A stretch of 64,000 bases of DNA, from positions 24,552,432-24,616,431 of the forward strand of contig NC_092679.1 of the NCBI RefSeq assembly GCF_964355755.1, written 5' to 3'. Source of the stretch: Antedon mediterranea. Taxonomy: Eukaryota > Echinodermata > Crinoidea > Comatulida > Antedonidae. The translations under genes and the position numbers were made by a program. The notes beneath the pieces are model-generated. The model was not told the origin of the DNA. It did no database searches and saw nothing but the letters and a program-made list of their open reading frames with translations. This document shows, piece after piece, positions 37,836-48,900 of this stretch (its first letter is position 1; every line of letters begins with the position of its first letter).

Positions 37836-37957
37836 ATATTATGAATGTAATGCAAATGAATATAAATATTATGAATGTAATGCAAATGAATATAAATATT
37901 ATGAATGTAATGCAAATGAATATAAATATTAAGAATGTAATGCAAATGAATATAGAT
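37836..37957. repeat. 30-bp tandem repeat, four copies, after pol
   Basis: Four copies of a 30-bp unit containing ATTATGAATGTAATGCAAAT, between the pol stop and the polypurine tract; the last copies differ by single bases. An octamer-like ATGCAAAT is in each copy. Confidence 0.9.
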
Positions 37958-38224
37958 GTGTAAAATTAAGAATAATGTATGTATACTTGTGTAAAAAAAA
38001 AAATAGTAAATAATACAAGTTAAAATAGTGATATGTAGCCCTAAGGTAAAGAAAAGTAGGAAATGTAATAAAAATGGAAGTGTTAAAAAAAAAAAATAGA
38101 TGAATAAAATGAAAATATATGATGTAATGTGAAATTGAAATTGTGTAATAAATTAGAGATGTTTTTGTAAATACCAGTGGTTGGTGAGGAGGCACCAAAA
38201 GTTTTCCTGACGAAAAACTAACTT

Positions 38225-38236
38225 TAAGGGGGAGAG
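38225..38236 (+). other. Polypurine tract
   Basis: A purine run (AAGGGGGAGAG) ends exactly at the 3' LTR start, as needed for plus-strand priming. Confidence 0.85.
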
Positions 38237-38679
38237 TGTTACGTGTGACGAGAGTCAGGTGTCACATGTCGCATGCAAATGAATCAAGTCGTCGGTGGTC
38301 AAGTGGACGAATCAGAATGGAGCATGGTGGTGCGCGGTATTTTGGAAAGCTGTGCTGGGTGTGTGATACAAAGAAGGGAGTCACTCAGGAGACAGGGCCA
38401 GCTAAGGACGCTTGCGGTTAGAACTGTGCTTGATACTGGAAGCAAGGCATGACGATAAGAATAAGAAGGTTGTGATGTGTACAGATGGCCAGGCAAACCA
38501 ACCACTCGGTATCATACGTATCTATAATTGTGTTGTTATGTATTTTGTGCTTCGTGAAAGGAAATAAATGGAGCTCGTGCTCTTTGCATAATACTCTGAG
38601 TGTCGACTATTGTTTGTTCCAAGCCTCGTTGTTGCTATTTATTTAGGTATTTCGGCCTAGGCCAAAAGTGGTCGTAACA
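38237..38679 (+). repeat. 3' LTR
   Basis: 443 bp, same ends and, by eye, the same sequence as the 5' LTR. Followed by the CTAT target duplication. Confidence 0.95.
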
Positions 38680-38944
38680 CTATGTTTTGATAGCAAGTCT
38701 AACCGTTGGTGGCGGTAGACTATGTTGTGTATTTACTAGACTACATTAATTTTTGTTATTTTTACATTTATTTTGATTTATTTTAAGTTACAATGAGAGT
38801 GATAATATTATTTAATTGTGTATGCCATTTATGTTGTGTATGTTATCTTCGCATTTATTATGTTTCATTTTGAGTTATTAGTTTCGAATAAATTATTATT
38901 GTTAACCGATCGTCGACGTTAGCACGCATTCTGGTAGAATTCTG

Positions 38945-39166
38945 CTGCGCCATTTGAAAATTTTACAAATTGTGCAGCGCAATTTGAAATTGCGCAAGGA
39001 TTTTCTTGCGCAATTTGATATTGCGCAAGTTTGTTGCAAGTTGCGCAAGAAAATCCATGCGCAATTTCAAATTGCGCAAGAATTCTTTGCGCAATTTCAA
39101 ATTGCGCAAGGAATTCTTTGCGCAATTTTAAATTTCGCAAATTGTTCAAATCGCGCATAACATATA
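38945..39166. repeat. Right TIR / TTGCGCAA array
   Basis: About eight TTGCGCAA (one ATGCGCAA) palindromes, inverted relative to the left array and somewhat longer. Ends in CGCGCATAACATATA. Confidence 0.8.
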
Positions 39167-39179
39167 CACAGGTGGCTAG

Positions 39180-39560
39180 TACCAGTAGGCCTAGCTAGCC
39201 TAGGCCCTATCCTATTATATAGTAGGCCTAGTTACAAATTAGGCCTAACTTAGCTACCTATGCTAGGCCTAGGCCTCTAGCCTAAATTTAAAAGGGTAGC
39301 CTAGGCCTATAGCCTCTAGCTACCCTCCTAGCTAGAGTCTAGGCCTAGGCCTAGGCCTAGCTAGGCTATTTACTATTTTACAAACAAAAAGGCTACATGT
39401 TGTATAACATATACATGCCTAGCCTAGTAGCTCTACTGTACTATACGTCATAGCTAGTAGGCTAGAGAATACTAGACTAGGGCCTAGGTCTCTACTCTCT
39501 AAGCCCTCTAGCTAGCCTAGGCCTATTTATTTATTTATTATCCTAGCCAGCCTAGGCCTA
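39180..39560. repeat. TAGGCCTA-rich low-complexity cluster 2
   Basis: Dense reiteration of CTAGGCCTAG and AGGCCTAG words without a fixed period, adjoining the right end of the TIR element. Confidence 0.8.
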
Positions 39561-40590
39561 GGGCCTAGTAGGAGGCCACTACCGGGGCGGGGTCCCTTCC
39601 TTGCGTGCCGTGCATTGCCATTTTCGTGTAATGCGACAGACTTACTTGTATTTTGTAATTACTCTCCTCTTGCTTAACATTGGTGGCATATAAAGCGTCA
39701 TATTTGTTTTTTATCATTTATAGTCGAATAAGCTTGCAGAAGACCAGGTTAATAAGATGTAGGCCTAGGCCTGCCCTCCTTGAGAAATGATACTATTCTC
39801 TAGTAGGCCTCCTCCTCTACCTAGCCTCGCCTCTCCTCCTACTACTACAACTAGCTTCTTTTGATTATCGCGTTGCTAATAGTAACCAAGGAGTCACAAG
39901 CTACTGTGTGTACATTTGCGTCAGCTTGCGTCAACTTACCGTCGTCAATACACTAACGCGTCAATTATCAAGTACATTTTACCTCATTTTATAACAGATT
40001 AATTCAAAGAATACTGTACTGTAGTATTTTGATCTGCCTCCGATTCCGATATAATATACAGTATTTACAAACCTAAAGGCAATTTCTTCTTTATTTTCAA
40101 AGTGAAGCACTCCTTAGTTTCCACGCACTTACAGGATGTGATTTCATCTCTGCTTTTTACCGAAAAGGAAAATCAATGCCATCTATTTAGAAAAAAATTC
40201 AAAACATCACTCGGTAGTGATGATGTATTTGATTGGCGATCACTGCATACATGCCAGATGTACAGGTTCAAAACGTAAAATGAGGCAAGGTACCAGTCAT
40301 TTATTAGATGGTAATAAGGGGAGTGTATAGGTGAAAAAAATAAATATTCAATACGAACTGCAGCCAGATGTACTTTATTTCATGCAGAGACATTCACAAC
40401 CAGTTTTGTAAGCAAGACTATTCTAAAAAGCGAGTCTGGATATTTTCACATATCAGTGTCTCTGAGGAAAGAAAAAGACAGGCACCAAACACTAGTCCTC
40501 AAAAACATTTAAAAAGTATGTTCTCCCTGCCACTGATGGAAAGAAACCAGCTGTCTGCAAGATATTCTTACATACGTTAGGATACAGACA
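39561..40590. other. Non-coding, possible promoter patch near 39590
   Basis: A GC box (GGGGCGGGG) at about 39585-39600 and less AT-rich flanks could mark a promoter, perhaps for the minus-strand gene at 30808-31979. No exon could be assigned. A 70-residue ORF at 40368-40580 has no visible family. Confidence 0.3.
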
Positions 40591-41310
40591 CGACACTCGA
40601 GATTGGGTTCAAACCTCTATGGATATTTTTTAATATTTAAAAAAAAAAAATGTTTTTCTTTTATTGTGAAAGAGAGATATTTAGAAGGTTGACAATGTCA
40701 GGACAAGGCAAGAATTAATGGACCATTTTAAAAATCAAAAACACATTCATTTTTCCATTAAATAGAATACCATAAAACCTCGAAAATAAGCCCATGTGCT
40801 CAGTCATGTTTTTAGTACTTTTAAGTGAAAATATAGGATTCTTTTCCACAAGCTCTTTAAACAGCTTGGTATGCCGCGCGTTGTTATGCAAATGAGTTTG
40901 TGCAGGTTTATTGTGGAAGATGACATTGTTAGTAGTCATTCGCGGTCAACACGCCACACTGTTAAATTTAATTTTGTTAAACTTTATTAGAAATTGAAAT
41001 AATGTAAAGAAACAGCGGAAACATAGCAGCTCCCCTCCTATAATTTGCAAAAGTAATCTCGAAAAGAACCCCACGTGGAAAAGAAGCCTGCCCGTTGAAA
41101 AGTTGGCTTATTTTCGAGGTTTTATAATGGTTTTTGAATGGAATGGAAAATGAATGCGTTTCTGATTTTAAAAACGGTCCATTAATTCATGCCTAGTCCT
41201 AACATTTTCAACCCTCTAAATTTATAAAAAAAAAAAAATAAATCATTTTCATTTAAATTAAAAAACATCCGTAAAGGTTCGAACCGAATCTCGAGAGAGT
41301 TGAGAGTACT
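40591..41310. repeat. Long inverted repeat, arms of about 220-240 bp
   Basis: The left arm (about 40591-40832) and right arm (about 41083-41310) are inverted copies sharing AACCTCGAAAATAAGCC, GAATTAATGGACC and CTCGAGATT-type ends with B-box-like GGGTTCAAACCTC / GGTTCGAACCT. A spacer of about 250 bp separates them. The right arm overlaps the second composite SINE. Confidence 0.75.
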
Positions 41311-41762
41311 CAACACTGAGCAGCATTACCAGTTACTCCACAAAGTAGACATGAATGAACAGCTGATAATAGTCTATTATACGTGTATTACGTAATTCAT
41401 CATTACGTCATTAATATCCTATTAACCTTGCTAAAACCAAAATGATCAGTTAGCTCAGTCGCCTGAGCGTCGTGTTAACAACACGTATGTCGTGGGTTTG
41501 ATTCAATTCCCACGCTGGTCGGTGGAAAAGAGTTAAGGCTATGCGAGCCACTGTGTTTAGGGTTCACAGATCATACGTCCCCCTTTCCACCACACATCAT
41601 GAGGCGACAACATCAATGCATCTGGTGATGGGCTGGAAACGACCCCAAAAGGCTGTGGCAGGGCCTTAGTGCTGAGGCAGGGAGAGCACATTTAACACCT
41701 TTTTTTTTTTGGCCCTCGCCAACTGCTTTGATGTTTTAAATTTTATGTTTAGCGCCCTCAAT
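41262..41762 (+). mobile_element. Composite tRNA-derived SINE, copy 2
   Basis: Same composite as 4091-4872, opposite orientation. Minus-oriented unit (about 41345 to 41270): TGGAGTAACTGGTAATGCTG and B box GGTTCGAACCT. Plus-oriented unit from about 41445: AGTTAGCTCAGTCGCCTGAG, anticodon arm CGTGTTAACAACACG, and a B-box region GGGTTTGATTC duplicated/extended by ATTCCCACG. The tail ends TTTAGCGCCCTCAAT. Not a functional tRNA. Confidence 0.7.
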
Positions 41763-42354
41763 ATATGGCCCTCCTGTCTGTTGTGGCGATTATGGCCTCT
41801 GTGGTGGTGGCGATCTCTACACACTGCCCTCTGTCTGTAGGTTCCTTTTAAAAATGAAAATAATAATGTCACCCCCATAAAATATTATGAAAATTGTATT
41901 CATATTATTGTTATATAAAGCAAACTGTCATTTTAGTAAGTGTTATTAGGAACAAAAAACATGCATTATAATATGTTTACCTAGGTTTCAATTTATTTCA
42001 CAAATACACGAATTCTGAATTTTAATTTTAAAAATACAGAGGGTGTGTGTTTAAAGAATGGATTTATATAAATCCCCATTGTGGCGCAGCCATTTTTGCA
42101 TCCGGTATCATGTCATCTTGGTTCTTTAGTGTGAGGGGGAGAAAGAGCATTTTGACTTTTTATATTAATTATCGTTTATAAAACCGCAGATACGGAAGTG
42201 TCATTAGGAATGTAGAGGTGTAAAGGAAAGATGGAATCGAAATAACACTTTCTTGTTGAATTAATGTTATTGTGATTGAAATAAGAAACATGTAAGTTAA
42301 ACTATCGTTGATTGAATAATGTGTGTGTGTCGGATTGACTTGTTTGAAGTTTTA
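41763..42354. other. Upstream flank of the CCDC85-family gene
   Basis: Contains a short GGCGATTATGGCC-type GC patch at about 41770-41820 and AT-rich DNA. The promoter and any 5' UTR exon of the plus-strand gene probably lie between here and 42950. No start site can be fixed. Confidence 0.35.
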
Positions 42355-42700
42355 TAGGCCTAGCCTAGGGTAGGCCTAGGCCTAAGGCTAGGCCTAGCTC
42401 TAGGTAGAATAGGGCCCTACTAGCTAGGCATAGACCTCGGTAGGCCTAGGCTAGCCTTGTTAAATAGAGGCTCTGCCCTTGTGTGTAGAGTGAGGACGGC
42501 CTACTAGTAGTAGTAGACCTAACTAGGCCTTGAATTACAAGAAAAATTGGTCGCATAATATTTAATTTGTTTAATTAATGTTTTTGAAAAAGTCCAATTC
42601 CGGCATTTTTTGTTGATGATTTATTTATATGGCACGCCGGTAGGTAGACCTACTACTACTACTAGCTAGGCTAGAGCTATAATAGGATAGCCTATAGGCC
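42355..42700. repeat. TAGGCCTA-rich low-complexity cluster 3
   Basis: Reiterated TAGGCCTAGG words interrupted by an AT-rich piece at about 42535-42640, in the 5' flank of the CCDC85-family gene. Confidence 0.75.
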
Positions 42701-42953
42701 TATACTTTTGATGATGTTGGTCTTGTTTGAAATTGTTTTATTGTGGTCACTCTTCTATTTTGTATGAGTGATCATGTTCGTGTTTACAGATAGATTGAGT
42801 GATTTTTAGGATTTCCTTGTGCACTTTTAATCAAAATATTCAAATTGCTCAAGGAAATCCTAAAAATTCAATTTTACATTTGCTATATAAAGCAGTTTGG
42901 AATAAAATTGTTTTTTTATTCCTACACAGTGTTTAGGAAAAGTAGTTGGCATA

Positions 42954-45900
42954 ATGGATCCAAGAATGAGACCAAGCAGTGATGTCAAGGATAAACCAAG
43001 ATCCAAAACACCAGATCCAAATTGGGAAAGCTCACGGCAAAGGATGCATTCTGAAAATGTACGGCATACAGCGAATGATTCCAATAGAAATCATCCAGCT
43101 TCTACTGATTTTGAACAACATACAAGATATCAGTTCCACCAAGGTGGTCCTGTGGTAAACAATGAAGGACCTTATGGACGACTTGGGGAAGGCGGTCGTT
43201 CAAGACCTCCATATGGTGATAATAACCCAAAACGTAGTGATCAATATAGGTATGGACCAAGTAATGATTACCGAAACCCTCCACCTAATGGTGAACCGCC
43301 TTATCGACAACCAGACCCTGAAAAGCGCAGGATGTTGGAGCATGGAGGTCAAAATGTTTATGATTCATTTGATGCTGTCAGGGGTAGACCCCCACCCCCA
43401 CAATATAAACCACCAGAATCTAGAAATGTAATCTATGAGCCCACTCGTAGTAAAGCTGGTGTTTCACCTCAAGGAAAGGAAGGTCCCGTTGATCCTAATG
43501 TAATAAGAGGCAGGACTGATATGTATGCCTCCAGACCTTCAGTAAAAATGGATTTACACAAAAGTAGATCAGCTGAAGAAGTGAGAGCTCTTGGCGCTAA
43601 TCGGTCATTTGATGGTCAATCCAGGCCAATGGATAATAGGTCAGACCCACATACCAGTGTAGAGCAACCTTATGGCACCAGACCGCCACAGAATACTATG
43701 ACCAACAGCAACTCCTGGAACTCTGATGACCCAAACTCCTCCTCAATATATGACCAGGGCAGAAGGTCAAGTGAACAGAATGTTCCCATTAGACAATATC
43801 AGGGAGAAAATATTTCGCAAGCACCAAAACCCAAACCTAGAATAGTCCCAAGTGAAGAGGAATTAAGTAAATTATCTAAAGATGATTTAATTCGTCAATT
43901 ACGGAAATCGGAAATGGATCGTTTGTCCTCTGCGTCGGACAACAGTGCCAAAATGAAAGAGATTAATAGACGTATGCAAATTAACTTGACAGAAATAAGA
44001 GATTTACGAGAAGGAAAAGAAGCTATAGATACTGAAAATAAAGAACTTAGAGACTTGTGCTACTTTCTTGACGATGGTCGTCAAAAAGAGCGCAAACTTG
44101 CTCGAGAGTGGCAGCGGTTTGGGCGTTACACTGCTAACGTTATGCGGAATGAGGTTGCTGTTTACCAAAACAAACTGCAGGAACTTGGTGAAAGACAGGA
44201 AGAGCTTATTACAGAGAATTTAGAGCTGAAGGATGTTTGTATGATGTTGGATGAAGAGAAGACTGGTAGTCGTAGCTCAATCTGTAGTCAGTGTAATTCT
44301 ACCCTCAGCTCAATTCCAAGAGACCAGGGTGATGGCAGCTATGATGAGTCTAGTCCTACTGAAGTGCCCAAAGTTAACCCAATTACAAGTCTTAATACCA
44401 GTATCAATAACAACAGTAAGTGAACAATATTTTTCTTTCAAATTTTTTTTGGAATAATTATGCCATTTTATTGTCAATAGGGAGGTTTCGCAATCTTACG
44501 AATACGATAACAAAAACGGATACGTTACACATTTGTGAAACTTTTGAGCTGATCCCCATTTCATATTCGTAAAGCATATTCGTGTTGACGAATATCACCA
44601 GTCATATTCGTAACTACAAAACGAGTATAGTTTTTGATCTATTTTGCACATTTTGCATTTGAATCAGGAATGATTCATGATTATAATAATTATAGATTTA
44701 TTGAAAGTAATTTACTAAAGTAATTTACTAAAATGCCAAGTCAATTTTGGTAAATAGCAGTTTTTAAAGTCCTCACTCGCTTTGATGTTACGCTAGGCCT
44801 AGGCAGCCAAGCACCAAGCAACACATACCTGCGCTTCGCTCAAATTTACCGCAGTCATATTTTGGACGCGCCTCAATATTTCGTTGCCATGCGAAACAGA
44901 TTTTTTTATGGCTTACGAATACGTGTGCGTGACGTATCCGTTTTCGTTATCGTATTCGTAAGATTGCGAAACCTCCCTAATGTCACATACGGTAATAGTT
45001 TTTCGATCAAAAACTGGATTAAATGTTTCTTTTGTCTTTTATGAGTGAAATTGTTTTTGGTTTTTTTACAAGTGAATAACATTATTAAAACTGCAAAATA
45101 GTGTGTCTGATTTTATTAATCTTCATTTTTCATGTTTTTTTGGGGACAATACATGTTTTATCAATAATTCTTTATGTGGTGTTGATTCTTGTGACCATTT
45201 ATACTGCACTTGAGATTAAAACAAAGGTTTCTGTTCACCAATCAAGGCATTGGTGTTTACATTGGTGTAGATCAAGGTGTGAGTAATACACAGTCTACAA
45301 GACACACCTGCTTTCTTATTCAATCTATAATATCAATCAGAATGTGGTACTATATAGCTTGTCCCAAGTTACATTGTCTTTTTTATCTGTAGTATTTCCA
45401 TTATTGTCTGAAGACTTGTAAAACACAAAAACTGAAACGAGATTTCTTGAAAACAGATCCCCTACTGTACCTTCATCAATTGAAACATTTTTGTTGGGGT
45501 CTTTGTTTTCAAGATTTCTCGAAAAAAAGATTAGATGGCTGACTCTCTAAAATTTTAAACATAGCTTGGAGAACTTTGCAGTTCAATAAATATGTACAGA
45601 CAGTATTTTTTTTTTTTTTTTGTAAAATGTTATTTTTTTTTTACTTAAATAGTACAATAATTAATTAAATGCAATTTACTAAATTCAATATGAAGGACAG
45701 AATAGTTTAGCATATTTCCAGTTAGGTGTGGATATGTTGCTATGGTAATGGAATTAGTCATTCTCATTACCTTACTTTTAAATTAAAAGAGAAATTTATA
45801 AAATAAATCATGACGTTTTTATTGGTACTGCTGCAAATGTGTTAGTATTTTGAAAAAATAATAAATTAATTTGAGGGAAGTGTTTATTCAAAATGGGATG

Positions 45901-48900
45901 TTTATTGGAATAAATACATTAAGTACCTTAGTATTTAAAATAAGGGGTCTTAAATAAGGGGTCGTAAAATCTTCCCACAAAAATAATTTAATACTATTAC
46001 CTAGAGAATAATGAAACCAGTGAAAATATTTTAGATATGTGTGGTAAGTACATATTTGCCTATAAATAGATTATTGTGGTGTAGATTTATTAAGTATCCC
46101 TTGCAGTTTGACGATTCATTGTTGAAATAGTGGACCAAAGAACAATAGTCTTCAGCTTTCTGACTCCAGTCTAAATAAAGCAACTATTATTTCAAGTGTA
46201 GGAAATTATTCACAATTAACAATGAAAAACAATCCTTATTAATAAATCTACTGTTAAACTCATATCGTGTTTATCAATGTAATGGTATTATTATCCTGAA
46301 ATGATATACTATTTGCTATTGTATATATACAAGGTACAATACTATTGTGTTTGGTTTTAAACCAATTATGACTGGAAGGAATAGATTTTAGTTTTAAAGA
46401 TTAATCTTTCAAGATTTTTTAAAACTCAAAAGCAAGGTTAAAAAAAATAAATTAATGAATAATGAATTTAGAAGCTATCACTTTTAAAACAGTGATTTAT
46501 TTCAACTCAAAAAGAAAAAGGAAGAATATTGTACATTTTTTAAAAAGAAAATTGCAAAAACTGATTAAATGGTGTTATAATGCTGAATCAATTTAGTGTA
46601 ACCATTATTTTCAGGCTGCCATTTAACTGGTTACTGTTTCTGAAAGAAGGGGTTAATTTATTTACACAGTTAATAATTATTAATTTTTTCCCACAGTTGA
46701 TAACTCGTAAAGGTTTCGCACAGTTAATAACTGGTCATTTTTTCACACAGTTAATATTAATAACTAGTAATTTTTTTTTGAAACAGTTAACAACTTGTTA
46801 TTTTTTTCAAACAGTTAATAACTTGTTATTTTTTCGAACAGAGAGGTCGTGTTTATACAACACCCTAAATTTGAACACGGCTTTAATTTTTAGCGTGTTG
46901 TTCGGACCGAGGTCAACCCACCTTAACGTTTGCTGTTATACTAGAAATCACGATACCATGTTGTACCGGAAGTTTCATCAACACGCAGTGCATGCTAGGA
47001 TAAAAGGTCAAATCGTTGATCGCTTGAATTAGCTGGGTTGTTATCAACAATCATCGTCGCCTCCTCGCTGTCCGATGTATTGGCGCGGTTTTTACCATTT
47101 TCATTATTGTATTCGTTCACGTTTGCATTGTTGTTTATTTTGTTCTCGGTTCATTTAAATTAATAAAAGTTATTTTAAGGGTTTCATTGTTTCATCTATA
47201 CACTATGGAAGAAGATGCCATTTTTGCGATGTTATTTTTTATTCTGTTTGGAGTGGGAAACGATAGAGGCCTACTAGTACTACCACTGCGAGTTGGCCCC
47301 ACTAGGCTAGGCGTAAGACGTGGTAGGAGGATGATTGCTGGGAGCGAAGCAGCAATAAATGGGCCCAATCTTGTTAGCAACGTCGCATGACATGATTGAT
47401 ATTACGACCTGTTTTAACGAGAGGTCAAAATATACCCTGAGGACACTTCCAACACGGTAACGGCGACCGGGAATCCACCAAATTTTAGGATTCAGCCAAG
47501 TAGCCTTTTTTGCAATTAAAATCTCATTACACGGAATCTCTTTGTTGTTATACAACACACTTCTCGTAGGCGTGTAGAATATGCGTGTAATAGCGTGTTG
47601 TATAAACGCGCCCTTAGTAACTGGTACTTTTTTCATAGCAGAAACAGAACCAATGTAATGAATAAGTATTGACCTCATCCATCATTGTGCTATTTAATGA
47701 CTTTGTGCTTCAAAGAACAATTTGTATCAACAAACTTTAGATGTTAATCAAATATACACCTGATGTACAGGTTGACATAAGAAGACCTGTTAGATTTGTT
47801 CCGCATGAGTAGTTGACAAGTGTAAATTTTATAGAGTTCAGAGTTATGTTGAAAGTACCATAGTAGTAATTCAAAGCATATTACTGTACACTCACTTTCA
47901 TTCACTAGTGTACTGTACAAAGTCAATACAATTAGACATTCTAGACTTTCAAATAGACTTCCTCAAATGGTTGTGGTTACAATGAATGAAAAAAGAAGTT
48001 TGTAAAGATTGTTTACAGTTCAACCATGACTGTGGTTTGGTTCTTTTTTACCATGTTGTTGTTAAAATGAATGAAAACCCACTGATTTTGTAAATGACAG
48101 CCATTTTGATAGATTTTTAAAGGCCATTTTAAATTTCTTTTTTGATGAGTGACTTTTGTAGGTGGTGTTGTATCAACATGATTGTTTAAATTCAAGTCAC
48201 TGTTCACCTACACAGAATGCTATACGATCAAATGTAATTTTAATTGGGATGAAAAATAATTACTATAGTTTTTTTTTCTGAATACAACAATTATTTTATT
48301 TTAAAATAGCTCTCTAAAAAAAGTCTTGCTGAGTGAATGTGAAACTAACAATTTATTTAGCGTGCAATCGCCAATTGTTTTTTTTTTACTGAAAGAATGT
48401 CTCTGTGGTTAAAAAATCTGCATATATATAAATTGTTTCAAATGTTAACTTTTGTTTCTTTAGATCAAGCAGCCATTTATATCCGTGAGTTGGAGCAGCG
48501 TGTCAAGTTACTTGAAGAGGAGAAAAGACAACTAGCTAAGGTGAGATCATACAGTACATAACACTGATCCATTTGAGTATTAGTACTATTAACGCCAATT
48601 TACACAGTGAGCTGTAACGGAAGCAGAAACTGCATAGATTGTCCCACATAGAATCTGATCTACTGTATCCTGAGCAGAAATCGCCCCTTCTGTTTTGCAT
48701 TGTATGTATAAGGAATAATAGATTTTTTAATTGTATTTCTGTTAACGCTCGTCTGTGTAAATTGGCCTAACTGATAAGCAATATAATGTTGATAATTAAC
48801 AGACTTACTGTATTTTGGAAATGGTGCCCCTTGAGCAGGGCCAAAAGAAAACTGGCATTCAAAACACCCAAGGCCATTTCCCTAAACCAGTCAGGCCTCT

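Larger units (their letters stand above)
32641..38683 (+). mobile_element. Complete Gmr1-like Ty3/gypsy LTR retrotransposon with CTAT target duplication
   Basis: Two 443-bp direct repeats (32645-33087 and 38237-38679) start TGTTAC and end GTAACA. They are flanked by CTAT on both outer sides (32641-32644, 38680-38683). A primer-binding site, a long gag-pol frame and a polypurine tract lie in the expected order. The pol order is protease, integrase, reverse transcriptase, RNase H, i.e. integrase first. That order defines the deuterostome Gmr1-like group within Ty3/gypsy. Inserted inside the TTGCGCAA element, plus orientation. Confidence 0.93.
32274..39166. mobile_element. TIR transposon made of TTGCGCAA repeats, split by an LTR element
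   Basis: The left end (32274 onward: TATATGTTATGCGCGATTTG) and right end (to 39166) are inverted copies for about 70 bp and continue as arrays of the palindrome TTGCGCAA separated by A/T-rich spacers (left to about 32412, right from about 38945). Removing the LTR element and one target duplication leaves about 854 bp with no transposase frame, so this is a non-autonomous DNA element. Flanking TATA/TA is compatible with a TA-type duplication but cannot be separated from the TIR. Confidence 0.75.

Noticed and set aside
32276-39166. CRISPR-like array of TTGCGCAA palindromes
   Set aside because: Repeats are 8 bp, irregularly spaced and arranged as terminal inverted arrays of a transposon in a eukaryotic genome.
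41445-41525. Possible functional tRNA-Val (anticodon AAC)
   Set aside because: A and B boxes are good, but the acceptor stem does not pair, the T-arm is disrupted, and a diverged copy sits in a repeat at 4580-4680; it is a SINE head.
47187-47390. Candidate transposase N-terminus
   Set aside because: Too short and without recognisable catalytic motifs; kept only as part of an uncertain transposon remnant.
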